64,000 bases of DNA from Roseiarcus sp963696665 (GTDB lineage Bacteria; Pseudomonadota; Alphaproteobacteria; Rhizobiales; Beijerinckiaceae): contig CAVOLE010000031.1 of the NCBI GenBank assembly GCA_963696665.1, positions 248,001 to 312,000 on the forward strand. Reading direction: 5' to 3'. Under the pieces are notes generated by a model, which searched no databases, was not told the DNA's origin, and saw only the letters and a program-made list of their open reading frames with translations. This document shows, in pieces, positions 27,431-36,187 of the stretch (within the stretch, counting starts at the first letter, position 1; each line of letters starts with the position of its first letter). The translations under genes and the position numbers were made by a program.

Positions 27431-27829
27431 TCAGCCGCCTAACACGACCTTGCTCATGATTCGTTCGGGCGCAAGCGTGAACAACCCTGTGACGACGAGC
27501 GCCAGGGTGAAAATCCAGATCATCGCCGAACGATGAGCTTTCACGTTGTGTCGGCGCGCCTGCAGGACGGCGAGGGGAACCACTCCCAGCGTGAACAACG
27601 AGAGAAGGTGGATCGGGCTCCAGGGTCCCCAGGTTCGGATCGTGTGAATGAAGAACGAAGTCCCCGCGACCAGAATCATGATAACGGCCCACGCCCAGCC
27701 GATCGTTCGATGCGGCAGCGTTCCCTTGGGGGCCAGAAGCTGGACGGCGCCAAGGCCGATCGCCGCGAAGGCGAAAGCGGCATGAAACCGTATGACCAGT
27801 GGGGCGTCGAGGAGCGGGGCGAGCGTCAC
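27431..27829 (-). CDS. DUF2306 membrane protein
   Basis: This protein of 132 residues has about four transmembrane helices. The order of HAAFAFAAIGLGAVQLL, PHRTIGWAWAVIMILVA, HLLSLFTLGVVPLAVLQ and HRSAMIWIFTLALVVTGLF, with conserved histidines at helix ends, is typical of DUF2306/YozB-like proteins. The histidines could bind haem, but no binding has been shown for this family. It stands alone between the MFS exporter and a small secreted protein. Confidence 0.75.
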   Translation of the reverse strand: MTLAPLLDAPLVIRFHAAFAFAAIGLGAVQLLAPKGTLPHRTIGWAWAVIMILVAGTSFFIHTIRTWGPWSPIHLLSLFTLGVVPLAVLQARRHNVKAHRSAMIWIFTLALVVTGLFTLAPERIMSKVVLGG

Positions 27830-27893
27830 ATTCCCATTCTAGGCGTCAGCTCGTGTTCTTACCAGTTACGCAGACGCCAAAACCCGTCTCACC

Positions 27894-28250
27894 CTAATTC
27901 TTCAGCAGGCGGTCGACGTCGCTCAGCGCCTTCTCGCAGCCGTCGCGGTCGCCCTCGTCATCGGCGTGGCGCGCCTCATCCATGGCCTCGGTGATTGCCT
28001 GGACCTCCTCGCTGGTGAGATCGCCCGCGTCCTGTTCCGCGCTGGCGATCGACCCAGGAGTCGGCTGGCGATGCATGGTGGCGAACGCCGATTGCCGCGC
28101 CGGCCGCCCCTGAGCCGCGGCGGAGTTCAGGAGCTTGGCGACATCGAGGCCGGTTTGATAGATCCGATCCGTGCAGGGTCCAGCATGAGCCGCCGCGGCG
28201 CCGAGGATGAGCGCCATCCCTGCTGCTGCGGTCCCCTGTCGAACGATCAT
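27894..28250 (-). CDS. small secreted hypothetical protein
   Basis: This product of 118 residues has a signal peptide (MIVRQGTAAAGMALILGAAA, then AHA) and a mature part with two cysteines (GPCTDRI and DGCEKALSDVD) that could form a disulfide. The rest is acidic and helical, including EEVQAITEAMDEARHADDE. The start at 28250 follows a GGAGGGAGAG ribosome site. Similar short secreted alphaproteobacterial proteins exist, but I know no function. Confidence 0.65.
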   Translation of the reverse strand: MIVRQGTAAAGMALILGAAAAHAGPCTDRIYQTGLDVAKLLNSAAAQGRPARQSAFATMHRQPTPGSIASAEQDAGDLTSEEVQAITEAMDEARHADDEGDRDGCEKALSDVDRLLKN

Positions 28251-28437
28251 CTCTCCCTCCTGTGGGTCGGGCGGCGCAGAGCGGCGCCTGCGGGCGTCGG
28301 ACGAGCCAACGTTGCTTCCCAAGGGCGCATTCGTATAACGCGCAGCCGGCCAATCAGACGACGGAAATGGGACAATCGTCCGTAAGCCCCGCCGCTCGCG
28401 CTGTCCACCAAGGCGACAGGCGTCGGAGATATCCCGG

Positions 28438-29451
28438 TCAGCGGGCGACCTCGTGTTCTCCATGGGCCTCGAGCAGGGCGTTGAGGCGCTTGCGCATCAG
28501 CATTCCGGGGCGGTCGGAGGGCATGTGCATTTCGAGCTTGCGGCTCATGTCGACGATTGCGTCCGGGTCGGTGGATTCCAAAATCTCCCGGTCCTCCTCG
28601 ATGATCGTCTTGTCCCAGGCGATGAGCTCGGCGGTCGAGCAATCCTCCTCGCGGTCATTGCGGTAGAGAATTTGAATGAGCCGGATCGCGCCGTCATCGA
28701 CCGGCGTCGCCGAATTGAAGATGACGTGTCGGAGGCCGGAGGGGTATTCCATATCCATAGTGCGGCAGAACGGCATGAACCAGGCGTTGCGCATTTTGCG
28801 CTTCGTCCATAGCTCGGTCGTGCCCGTGATGCGCGCGGCTAAAGGCGGGTTTCTTACAGGGACAATGGTCTCGGCGACGAAGCCGTAGTCGGTTTCCGTC
28901 AGTTCATATTTCTCCGGCTTCGGCTGATCGATATCGCCGAACGTGCCCTTGTGGACGAAAGCGAAGTGCGCATTGTCGAACGAGTTCTCCATCATCCTCA
29001 GCGCGGAGCATCGCCACAACTCGTCGAACTGATGGATGCGTCGGAAAGCGCCGTCCTCCTCGTAGGGCAAATCCGGGATGTCGGCGATTGGTTCGCCGAG
29101 ACAGATCCAGACATCGCCATAGCGCGTCCTAGCGAGGAAGCTTTTGGCTGAAGCCTCAGGGACCGGCTGCTCGAACGGAAATTGCGGGATGTTCACGAGC
29201 TTGCCCGTGCGATCGTATTCCCAGCCGTGATAGCCGCATACGATATGGCCCTCCCTGAGCCAACCTTTGGACAATTTAGCCGTGCGGTGGCAGCAGCGGT
29301 CCTCGAGCGCCGCGGGTTCGCCCGCCGCATCGAGAAAGAGGACGATGTCCTGTCCCAGGATGCGAAAGGGCTTCGGCCCGTCGTTGAGTTCGGCGAGCGG
29401 CAGGCTGGCGTACCAAAAGTTGCGCAGGACCGGCTGGCGCGTGTTCAACAT
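28438..29451 (-). CDS. Rieske-type aromatic oxygenase (VanA-like)
   Basis: This protein of 337 residues starts at MLNTRQPVLRNFWYASL. The Rieske cluster ligands are in DRCCHRTAKLSKGW and CGYHGWEYD, the C-x-H / C-x-x-H pattern. A mononuclear iron site is likely in NSFDNAHFAFVHKG, where the NxxDxxHxxxxH pattern is present. It belongs with vanillate demethylase and related ring or ether oxygenases. These need a separate reductase, which is not adjacent. The substrate is unknown. A longer upstream frame has no homologous content, so the ATG at 29451 is preferred. Confidence 0.82.
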   Translation of the reverse strand: MLNTRQPVLRNFWYASLPLAELNDGPKPFRILGQDIVLFLDAAGEPAALEDRCCHRTAKLSKGWLREGHIVCGYHGWEYDRTGKLVNIPQFPFEQPVPEASAKSFLARTRYGDVWICLGEPIADIPDLPYEEDGAFRRIHQFDELWRCSALRMMENSFDNAHFAFVHKGTFGDIDQPKPEKYELTETDYGFVAETIVPVRNPPLAARITGTTELWTKRKMRNAWFMPFCRTMDMEYPSGLRHVIFNSATPVDDGAIRLIQILYRNDREEDCSTAELIAWDKTIIEEDREILESTDPDAIVDMSRKLEMHMPSDRPGMLMRKRLNALLEAHGEHEVAR

Positions 29452-29650
29452 AAGGTGGCTCCTCGGCGTTACGCCACGGCCGACGCTCTGTCGCAGACGC
29501 AAAAACCGCGCCGCACTGGCCGCATGACGTGATGTCGCGGCCTTGAGCCTAGCGTTCAGCGATCGGCGTACGCAAATCGGCTTGAAACCGGCGAAGCGAG
29601 AGTGCAAAATATCTTCGCTTCCGTGACCCGCGCCCGCCCAAGAGAGCACG

Positions 29651-29956
29651 ATGAGCAAGGCCGCCACCAAGATTGCGACGAAGACCGAGACGCGGGTCCA
29701 GCGCCCGCGCCTGCACAAGGTCATTCTCTTCAACGACGACTATACGCCGCGCGAGTTCGTGGTCGAGGTCCTGAAGGGCGTGTTTCGCCTCAATGAGACC
29801 CAAGCGCTCAACGTGATGATGACCGCACACCGCAAGGGCGTCTGCGTGGTTGCGGTGTTCGCGCAGGACATCGCCGAGACCAAGGCCGCACGCGGAACTG
29901 AAGCCGGCGCAGCCAAGGGCTATCCGCTGCGTTTCGGGACCGAGCCAGAAGAATAG
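29651..29956 (+). CDS. clpS: ATP-dependent Clp protease adaptor ClpS
   Basis: This protein of 101 residues has the ClpS core: LHKVILFNDDYTPREFVVEV forms the N-degron pocket, followed by ALNVMMTAHRKGVCVVAVF and an AKGYPLRF-type tail. ClpS delivers N-end-rule substrates to ClpAP. A clpA gene is not adjacent. The length is normal and the N-terminal extension is basic, as in alphaproteobacterial ClpS1. Confidence 0.92.
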   Translation: MSKAATKIATKTETRVQRPRLHKVILFNDDYTPREFVVEVLKGVFRLNETQALNVMMTAHRKGVCVVAVFAQDIAETKAARGTEAGAAKGYPLRFGTEPEE

Positions 29957-29991
29957 CGCGCGCTTCGCGCCGGCACTCAGGATAGCCCGAC

Positions 29992-31026
29992 ATGAGCGGC
30001 GCAAATCTCCCGTCCCTTAAGACGCGCAAGCTCGGCCGGACCAACGTGAGCGTGACCGAGCTCGGGCTCGGCACGGCCCCGCTCGGCGAACTTTTCGAGA
30101 AGATCGAGGACCAGGAGGCGGCTGGAATCATCGGCGCCGCCTGGGACGGCGGCGTGCGCTACTTCGATACGTCCCCATGGTATGGACGCGGGCTCGCCGA
30201 ACACAGGCTCGGACGCGCGCTCTACCGCAAGCCGCGCCCCGACTTCGTCATATCGACCAAGATCGGCCGTGTGTTGCGTCGGCCATTCGGACCAAACGCG
30301 ATCAAGGACCAATGGTTGGGAGGTCTCGAGTTTCAGACCGTGTTCGACTACGGCTACGACGGCGTAATGCGCTCGTTTGAGGACAGTCTGCAGCGGCTCG
30401 GCATCAATCGGGTCGACGTCCTCCTCATCCACGATCTCGACCCCTGGGACCACAATCCTGCGGCGCTCAACGCTTATTTCACTCAGCTCAAGACGAGCGG
30501 CTGGCGGGCGCTGGCGGAATTGCGCGAGGCAGGCGTCATTGGCGGGATCGGCGCTGGCTTTAACTCCCTGGGCTCGATCCCGCGCTTCCTCGATCTCTTC
30601 GACATGGATTTCTTCCTGCTCGCGATGCGCTACACGCTGCTCGAGCAGGACGTGCTCGAGAGCGAGTTCCCGCGCTGCGAGGAGCGAGGCGTCGGGATCG
30701 TCATCGGCGGCGGCTACAATTCCGGGATTCTCGCAACCGGCGCCGTCCCCGGCGCGATGTACAATTACGCGCCGACTGGCCCTGAGATCCTCGAGCGGGT
30801 GAAGAAAATCGAGGCGGTCTGCGCCCGCCACCGTACTCCGCTTGCCGCAGTGGCGCTGCACTTCCCGCTCGGCCATCCGATCGTCGCCTCGATCATTCCG
30901 GGCGCGATTTCGCGCGCCCAGGTCGAGCGGAACCTGGCCGCCTTCCGCTATTCCATTCCCTCCGACCTCTGGGCCGAGCTCAAACACGAGAAGCTCATTC
31001 GCGCCGACGCGCCCACCCCTGCCTGA
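29992..31026 (+). CDS. aldo/keto reductase, fucose dehydrogenase-like
   Basis: This protein of 344 residues starts 35 bp after clpS. The catalytic set is visible: Asp59 in RYFDTSPWYG, Tyr64 in the same segment, and Lys90 in ISTKIG, with the histidine in LLIHDLDPWDHN. The N-terminal RKLGRTNVSVTELGLGTAPLG is typical of the D-threo-aldose/L-fucose 1-dehydrogenase and pyridoxal dehydrogenase branch. It would use NAD(P) to oxidise a sugar or pyridoxal. The neighbours do not show which. Confidence 0.83.
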   Translation: MSGANLPSLKTRKLGRTNVSVTELGLGTAPLGELFEKIEDQEAAGIIGAAWDGGVRYFDTSPWYGRGLAEHRLGRALYRKPRPDFVISTKIGRVLRRPFGPNAIKDQWLGGLEFQTVFDYGYDGVMRSFEDSLQRLGINRVDVLLIHDLDPWDHNPAALNAYFTQLKTSGWRALAELREAGVIGGIGAGFNSLGSIPRFLDLFDMDFFLLAMRYTLLEQDVLESEFPRCEERGVGIVIGGGYNSGILATGAVPGAMYNYAPTGPEILERVKKIEAVCARHRTPLAAVALHFPLGHPIVASIIPGAISRAQVERNLAAFRYSIPSDLWAELKHEKLIRADAPTPA

Positions 31027-31122
31027 GACCGGCTTTCGCCCAATTGCGGCGGATCGCCGATCCACATAGCTTCCTCTCGATCGCCAACGGCGGCGCAATG
31101 CTCCGTCCTCGGGGGAAGGTAT

Positions 31123-32583
31123 ATGTTTCAATGCGCGCCGGATGATCGGAAAGCGCCGCCGTCGGTGGGCTGCCTCTGCCATACGCCTGGCTTCGCGCGC
31201 CTGAACGCGCGTCTCGCGGAAAAATTCTTTCGACATTCGTCGAGCGCCCGCATCCGCGCGACCTTCGGCGCATTCGCGGCCGGGCCGGGCGGCTCGTCCG
31301 CCCGCGCTGCGACAGCGCCGAGCGCGCCCATCGCCTTTACCAATGTGCGGCTGTTCGACGGCAAATCGGACACGCTCATCGAGGGCTTACGGGTTGTGGT
31401 CGACGGCAAGACGATCAAGGCGGTCGAGCGGGCGGAAGCCACGCTCGACCCTGGCGTCCGAGTCGTCGATTGCGGCGGCCGAGTTCTGATGCCGGGCCTT
31501 ATCGACGCGCACTGGCACGCGATGATGGCGTCGTTGCCGATCAGTGTCCTCATGACCGCGGATGTCGGCTACATCACCCTTGTCGCGGCCGACGAAGCGA
31601 GAAAGACGCTGATGCGCGGCTTTACCAGCGTCCGCGACATGGCCGGGCCGACCTTCAGCCTGAAGCGAGCGATCGACAGTGGCCTCGCGCCAGGCCCGCG
31701 CATCTGGCCGTCAGGCGCGATGATCTCGCAAACCGGCGGCCACGGCGATTTTCGGTTCCCCTATGAAGTTCCCGCATCCCCCAATGCGCCGCTGAGCCGC
31801 GTCGAAGCGATCGGCGGCGGCGCCATCGCCGACGGCGTCGATCGCGTGCTCCAGCGGGCCCGCGAGCAATTGATGCTCGGCGCGAGCCAGCTCAAGCTCG
31901 CTGCGGGCGGCGGCGTGTCCTCGCACCACGATCCGATTGATGTCAGCCAATACACCGAGGCCGAGTTCCGCGCCGCGACGGACGCCGCGGAAAACTGGGG
32001 GACCTATGTCGCCGTGCACGCCTATACGCCGCGCGCGATCCAGACCGCGATCCGCGCTGGCGTCAAATGCATCGAGCACGGCCACCTGATGGACGAGGCG
32101 ACGGCCGCGGTGATTGCGCGGAAAGGCATATGGCTCAGTGCGCAACCGTTTCTCAACAACGAATACTCCAATGCGATGCCGACGCCCGAAGGCGAGGCGA
32201 AAGCGCAGCAGGTCTATGCAGGAACGGACGCGGCTTACAAATTCGCCAAGGCGTTCAACCTCAAGACGGCCTGGGGCACGGACATATTGTTCGATTCGGA
32301 GATGACAGCGCATCAGGGGGCGATCCTGACGACCCTCGAGCGCTGGTATCGTCCGGCCGAGATCCTCAAGATGGCGACGGCGACAAACGGCGAACTCCTG
32401 GCGATGTCCGGCCCGCGCAATCCTTATCCAGGCAAGCTCGGAGTGATCGAGGCCGGCGCGCTCGCTGACCTCATTCTCGTCGATGGCGACCCGCTCGCCA
32501 ATCTCAAGCTCATCGCCGATCCCGACAAGAATTTCCTCGTCATCATGAAGGACGGGCGGGTGGTCAAGGATGCGCTGGCGTGA
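31123..32583 (+). CDS. metal-dependent amidohydrolase (imidazolonepropionase-like)
   Basis: This protein of 486 residues has an unusual Cys-containing leader (GCLCHTPGFARLNARLAEKFF). Then comes the amidohydrolase body, with the metal site DAHWHAMM after MPGLIDAH, KLAAGGGVSSHHDP, HAYTPRAI, CIEHGHLMD and the aspartate in AWGTDILFD. The C-terminal strand pair ADLILVDGDPLANLKL is the usual composite domain. The family includes imidazolonepropionase-like enzymes and Xaa-Pro or organophosphate hydrolases; the substrate is unresolved. The leader may anchor or export the enzyme, but no clear signal peptide is present. Confidence 0.8.
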   Translation: MFQCAPDDRKAPPSVGCLCHTPGFARLNARLAEKFFRHSSSARIRATFGAFAAGPGGSSARAATAPSAPIAFTNVRLFDGKSDTLIEGLRVVVDGKTIKAVERAEATLDPGVRVVDCGGRVLMPGLIDAHWHAMMASLPISVLMTADVGYITLVAADEARKTLMRGFTSVRDMAGPTFSLKRAIDSGLAPGPRIWPSGAMISQTGGHGDFRFPYEVPASPNAPLSRVEAIGGGAIADGVDRVLQRAREQLMLGASQLKLAAGGGVSSHHDPIDVSQYTEAEFRAATDAAENWGTYVAVHAYTPRAIQTAIRAGVKCIEHGHLMDEATAAVIARKGIWLSAQPFLNNEYSNAMPTPEGEAKAQQVYAGTDAAYKFAKAFNLKTAWGTDILFDSEMTAHQGAILTTLERWYRPAEILKMATATNGELLAMSGPRNPYPGKLGVIEAGALADLILVDGDPLANLKLIADPDKNFLVIMKDGRVVKDALA

Positions 32584-32609
32584 CCGGGCTGCAAGCTTCT
32601 TGGCTGGAG

Positions 32610-32624
32610 TACCAAGTCTTGGTA
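32610..32624. promoter_or_regulatory. palindrome upstream of parD
   Basis: TACCAAG-T-CTTGGTA is a perfect inverted repeat 27 bp after the amidohydrolase stop and about 40 bp before the conserved part of parD. Antitoxins of this type bind such sites to repress their own operon. Confidence 0.5.
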
Positions 32625-32650
32625 CATTTGCGCTCACAAGGAGCAGGAAC

Positions 32651-32890
32651 ACATCAGACAGCCTTGGCGACCATTTCGCCGAGCTTATCGAAGAGCAGGT
32701 CGCCCGGGGCCGCTTCAGCTCCGCGAGCGACGCGGTGCGCGCGGGGCTTCGGCTCCTTGAGGAGCGCGAAGTGAGACTTTCGGCCTTTCAGGCTGCGCTG
32801 GTCGAAGGCGAGCGGAGCGGGGAGCCGGAGCCGTTCGATTTTGATAATTTTCTGGAGGACAGGCGGAAGTCCGAAACCCGGCGACGATGA
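32651..32890 (+). pseudogene. parD: ParD-type antitoxin, start codon not visible
   Basis: About 79 residues match ParD antitoxins: SRNTSDSLGDHFAELIEEQV, then RFSSASDAVRAGLRLLEERE, then a disordered acidic tail for toxin binding. The ribbon-helix-helix start normally reads MSRNTSVSLG, but here the codon in the Met position is AGG and no ATG, GTG or TTG lies just upstream in frame. A TTG at 32600 is in frame but precedes the likely operator. Either the start codon was lost or the sequence has an error. Its end overlaps the parE ATG. Confidence 0.6.
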
Positions 32891-33063
32891 GGCGTCTTGA
32901 GTTCACGCCAAGAGCCCGACGCGACGTCGAGGAGATCTGGGAATATTCGGTCGAACAATTCGGCCTCGACAAGGCGGAGGCCTATCTTCGCGGCATTCAG
33001 CGCGCTGCAATGACAGTCGCGGAAAACTCGTGCCGGGGTCTTGCCTGCGCTGACGCCTTATGA
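32887..33063 (+). pseudogene. parE: ParE-type toxin, truncated
   Basis: The first 50 or so residues, MRRLEFTPRARRDVEEIWEY followed by SVEQFGLDKAEAYLRGIQRA, are a clear RelE/ParE toxin N-terminus. After VAENS the frame diverges and stops at 33061-33063, giving 58 residues instead of about 95. The C-terminal strands with the basic, DNA gyrase-facing residues are missing, so the toxin is dead. Together with the damaged parD this is a decayed toxin-antitoxin module. Confidence 0.65.
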
Positions 33064-33092
33064 CGCCGAGCCCACATCTCGCTCTCTTGGCT

Positions 33093-34016
33093 TCACTCGC
33101 CTGAAGCGGCTGGGCGGCGCCCGTTAGCGGCCTGCGTATGGGCGATGGCGCTGGCGACCGTCGCCATTGTGGGCATCCCGCCAAGCTGCATCAATTCGAC
33201 CGCGGTCGAGGGCACGATGACGATGGTCGCGTTGCTGCGCTTCAAGCCTTCGTAGAGCATGTTCATCGCCCGCAAATGAAAGGCGGTCGGGTTGTCGGCG
33301 TAGGTCTTCGCCGCGGCGTTGAAGGAATCCGCCACCTGCCGCTCCGAATCTCCTAATATCACCCGAGCCTGCCGCTCGCGCTCGGCCTGGGCCTGCATCG
33401 ACATGGCGTCCTGCAAGGCGGCGGGAATGCGTACGTCCTTGAGCTCGACCGAGATGACGTCGATCCCCCAGGGTTTGGCGCGAGCGTCGATAATGCGCTG
33501 CAATTCGACGCTGAGCTTCTCGCGCCCCTCGAGCATCTCGGCCAGCACGGTCTTGCCGATCACGTCGCGCAGCGCTGTTTGCGCCGCCCAGTTGATCGCC
33601 GAACCGTAGTCCGCCACGTCGAGCGCCGCCGTTTTCGGATCGACCACCTTCCAGAACAGCACCGCATCCACGTCGACCGGCACCGTGTCCCGTGTCATCG
33701 TCTGCTCCGCCCTGAAGGTGCTGGTGATGACGCGGGTGTCGATCCGATAGGCTACGGTCTCGACGATCGGCACGAGAAAGAACAAGCCCGGGCCTTCAAG
33801 GCTGCGGAACTTGCCCAGTCGGAGGACCACGATCCGCTCCCACTGATCGGCGACCTTGATCGCGCTGGCGACGATCGAAGCGACGATGAAGCTCAGGATC
33901 GCGATCGAGACGCTGGCGGCGTAGCTTTCCGGGCTCACGGTTGCATAGGCAAGCGCCAGACCAGCTACGAAGAGGATAATGAAGATCAGTCCTGGCAACG
34001 GACTGGCGTTTCGCAT
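33093..34016 (-). CDS. SPFH/stomatin-like protein (slipin)
   Basis: This protein of 307 residues has two N-terminal hydrophobic segments (LPGLIFIILFVAGLALAYAT and SIAILSFIVASIVASAI), then an SPFH domain: EGPGLFFLVPIVETVAYRID, RDTVPVDVDAVLFWKVVD, and ISVELKDVRIPAALQDAMS. A charged coiled segment, QAQAERERQARVILGDSERQ, follows, typical of oligomer-forming slipins. It should assemble rings on the inner membrane. NfeD-type partner proteins often sit beside slipins, but none is present here. The start at 34016 is chosen because upstream residues are unlike the family. Confidence 0.85.
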   Translation of the reverse strand: MRNASPLPGLIFIILFVAGLALAYATVSPESYAASVSIAILSFIVASIVASAIKVADQWERIVVLRLGKFRSLEGPGLFFLVPIVETVAYRIDTRVITSTFRAEQTMTRDTVPVDVDAVLFWKVVDPKTAALDVADYGSAINWAAQTALRDVIGKTVLAEMLEGREKLSVELQRIIDARAKPWGIDVISVELKDVRIPAALQDAMSMQAQAERERQARVILGDSERQVADSFNAAAKTYADNPTAFHLRAMNMLYEGLKRSNATIVIVPSTAVELMQLGGMPTMATVASAIAHTQAANGRRPAASGE

Positions 34017-34278
34017 GGAAGAGCCTCGATCGAAGCGTCGGGCGCGGGCCGCACGCGCATTGCGGCTTCTGCCCTGTTCATGTGGGATGTTTTCCACCGG
34101 GCGCCAGAGTTTGCGTCGCCGGGCAGGGCAAAATCACGTTGCACGGGCTCGCGATGCGTAAAAATGTGATCTGGCCCCAACAAATATGGGTTGCATGAGC
34201 GTTCACGTGTGATTAACAATCCGTAAAATAGGGCTGCGGGCGCAAATCCAAAAGGGCGCTGCGATAAATCGCCTTTGC

Positions 34279-34599
34279 TTGACGATCGCATGTCTCAGCG
34301 CTGTCGCCTGGACACAGGCGTCGGCCGAAACTCTATCCTCCGGCCCGTCGAAGGCCTCTCGAGCGCATGCGGCGAAGGCCAGGCATATGGCCGCTGTCTC
34401 GACGGCGGCGGGCCTCAACAACGAGATTCGCTTCTCGGACCCCTATGCCCCGCCGGAAGGCACGACCATCGTCAAGAAAAGCGGCCTTCCTGGTTATTCC
34501 TACCCAGTTCCGAAGGACCCGCAGGGCGGCGGCCTGTCGATAAGTATGGGCAAGGATAGCGGCGGCCACACCAACGGCGGGCTGAGCTGGGGCTTTTAG
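34279..34599 (+). CDS. secreted hypothetical protein
   Basis: This product of about 106 residues has a short hydrophobic leader (TIACLSAVAWTQASA) and a mature region with RFSDPYAPPEGTTIVKKSGL, then GYSYPVPKDPQGGGLS and a glycine-rich end GGHTNGGLSWGF. TTG at 34279 is the only convenient start, and the true N-terminus may lie slightly upstream. I do not recognise the family. The composition suggests a small periplasmic or surface protein. Confidence 0.5.
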   Translation: MTIACLSAVAWTQASAETLSSGPSKASRAHAAKARHMAAVSTAAGLNNEIRFSDPYAPPEGTTIVKKSGLPGYSYPVPKDPQGGGLSISMGKDSGGHTNGGLSWGF

Positions 34600-34776
34600 G
34601 CTAAGCGCCTCGCGCGGTCGCATCGAACGGCGCATGGCTGAGGCCTCGCGCCAATTGACTTTCCTTAATCCCTCCCGATAGTCGCGGCCCGCAATGAGAC
34701 GCGCCAAGTCCATTGGCGCCGGGCGCCGCTTTGGCCCTTCGGTCGGCGGCCGGCGGCTTTGGCCGGGCCCCGGGCG

Positions 34777-36021
34777 ATGAAGGCCGAGCGGTCGAACGCC
34801 CTCGGCGCTGGCTCGTTGATCCGCTCGATCGCGGTCTGGGGACCAGGTCTTCTCGTCATGCTGGCCGATACTGACGCCGGCAATGTGGTCACCGCCGCCC
34901 AGAGCGGCGCGCAATGGGGTTATCGCCTGTTGCCGCTGGTGCTCATGCTCATTCCGATGCTGTACATGGTCCAGGAATTGACCGTGCGGCTCGGAATCCA
35001 CACCGGCCGGGGCCATGGCGAACTGATCCGGGCGCGATTCGGGCTTGGCTGGGCGCGGCTTTCGACATTGGGGCTAACCGCCGCTGTCGTCGGATCCTTG
35101 ATCACGGAGTTCACCGGCGTTGCGGGCGTCGGTGAGCTGTTCGGCCTCTCGCGCGCCTTCACGCTGCCCCTGGCCGCAGCGACCCTCCTCATCATCGTGG
35201 CCAGCGGGTCTTACAAGCGGGTCGAGCGCGCGGCCTTGATCGTTGGCCTGTTCGAACTGGCTTTCTTTGCCGTTGCATGGGGCGCGCACCCGGGCCTCAA
35301 GGCGCTGGCGCGGGACGCGGTCGATCTGCCGCTGGGGAACCGCGATTTTCTGTTCATGGGCGCGGCGATCATCGGCGCGACCTTCAACCCATGGATGATC
35401 TTCTACCAGCAGTCGGCGACGGTGGAGAAGAAGCTGCGCCCCGGCGATCTCACCGCGGCCCGATGGGACACCGGCGTCGGCGCGATTCTGACCCAGTGCC
35501 TCACCGGCGCGGTGCTGGTCGCGGCCGCCGCGGCGTTCGCTGGCGGCGGCGCGTCGTCGAGCCTGTCGACGGTGGGAGAGATCAGCGGCGCGCTGACCCC
35601 GGTCATGGGCGAGCGGATCGGCAGGGTTGTGTTCAGCGCCGGCGTGCTCGGGGCGTCGCTGGTCGCGGCGATCGTCTCCTCTCTGGCTCTGGCCTGGGGC
35701 GTCGGCGAAATCGCCGGCTACCGGCGTTCATTGGAGCGCCGGCCATTCGATGCGGGCTGGTTCTATGGCGTCTACGCGGCTTGCGTTTTGGGCTCGGGCG
35801 CTGTGGTGGGGTTCGCCTCCAACCTCGTCTGGCTCAACATCGTCGCTCAAGTCTTCAATGCCTTCCTCATGCCGCTCGTTATTGGCTTGTTGGTGGCCCT
35901 GGCGGTCGTGACCTTGCCGGAGCCCTATCGGCTGCGTGGCTGGTATCTCGCAACGATCATCGGCGTTTGCGCGACCGTCTCTGCAGTCGGAATCTTCGCT
36001 GGCTTGCGGGCGCTGATGTGA
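34777..36021 (+). CDS. NRAMP-family divalent metal transporter with atypical ion site
   Basis: This membrane protein of 414 residues has about 11 helices. Helix 1 carries TDAGN (Asp33-Ala-Gly-Asn36), where standard NRAMP proteins have DPGN. Helix 6 carries ATFNPWMIFYQQ with Asn204-Pro-Trp206 in the place of the canonical Met-Pro-His. The Met that gives transition-metal preference is therefore absent. Both changes recall the NRAMP-related magnesium transporters, so Mg2+ or another hard cation is more likely than Mn2+ or Fe2+. The start at ATG 34777 is chosen over an upstream TTG. Confidence 0.8.
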   Translation: MKAERSNALGAGSLIRSIAVWGPGLLVMLADTDAGNVVTAAQSGAQWGYRLLPLVLMLIPMLYMVQELTVRLGIHTGRGHGELIRARFGLGWARLSTLGLTAAVVGSLITEFTGVAGVGELFGLSRAFTLPLAAATLLIIVASGSYKRVERAALIVGLFELAFFAVAWGAHPGLKALARDAVDLPLGNRDFLFMGAAIIGATFNPWMIFYQQSATVEKKLRPGDLTAARWDTGVGAILTQCLTGAVLVAAAAAFAGGGASSSLSTVGEISGALTPVMGERIGRVVFSAGVLGASLVAAIVSSLALAWGVGEIAGYRRSLERRPFDAGWFYGVYAACVLGSGAVVGFASNLVWLNIVAQVFNAFLMPLVIGLLVALAVVTLPEPYRLRGWYLATIIGVCATVSAVGIFAGLRALM

Positions 36022-36094
36022 GGCCGCGGCTCTGCGAAGGCCTTGCAGGCGCCAATTCTGTGATATTCATCCCTGCCTCGGACTCGGGTCCAAG

Positions 36095-36187
36095 ATGCGC
36101 ATTCATTTTGCCTTGGCGGCTGTCTTCACTCTCGCATCCGGCGCATCCGCTGGCGGCGTCCTGAATTTCCCGGACTTGCGCCCGTGA
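36095..36187 (+). CDS. 30-residue signal-peptide-like small ORF
   Basis: ATG at 36095 opens MRIHFALAAVFTLASGASA, a convincing Sec signal peptide, followed by only 11 more residues (GGVLNFPDLRP) and a TGA that overlaps the GTG of the next gene. It may be a real exported peptide, or the head of a secreted protein that has lost its body. Confidence 0.35.
   Translation: MRIHFALAAVFTLASGASAGGVLNFPDLRP

Noticed and set aside
29977..31236. 419-codon minus-strand frame
   Set aside because: Opposite the aldo-keto reductase, which has all catalytic residues.
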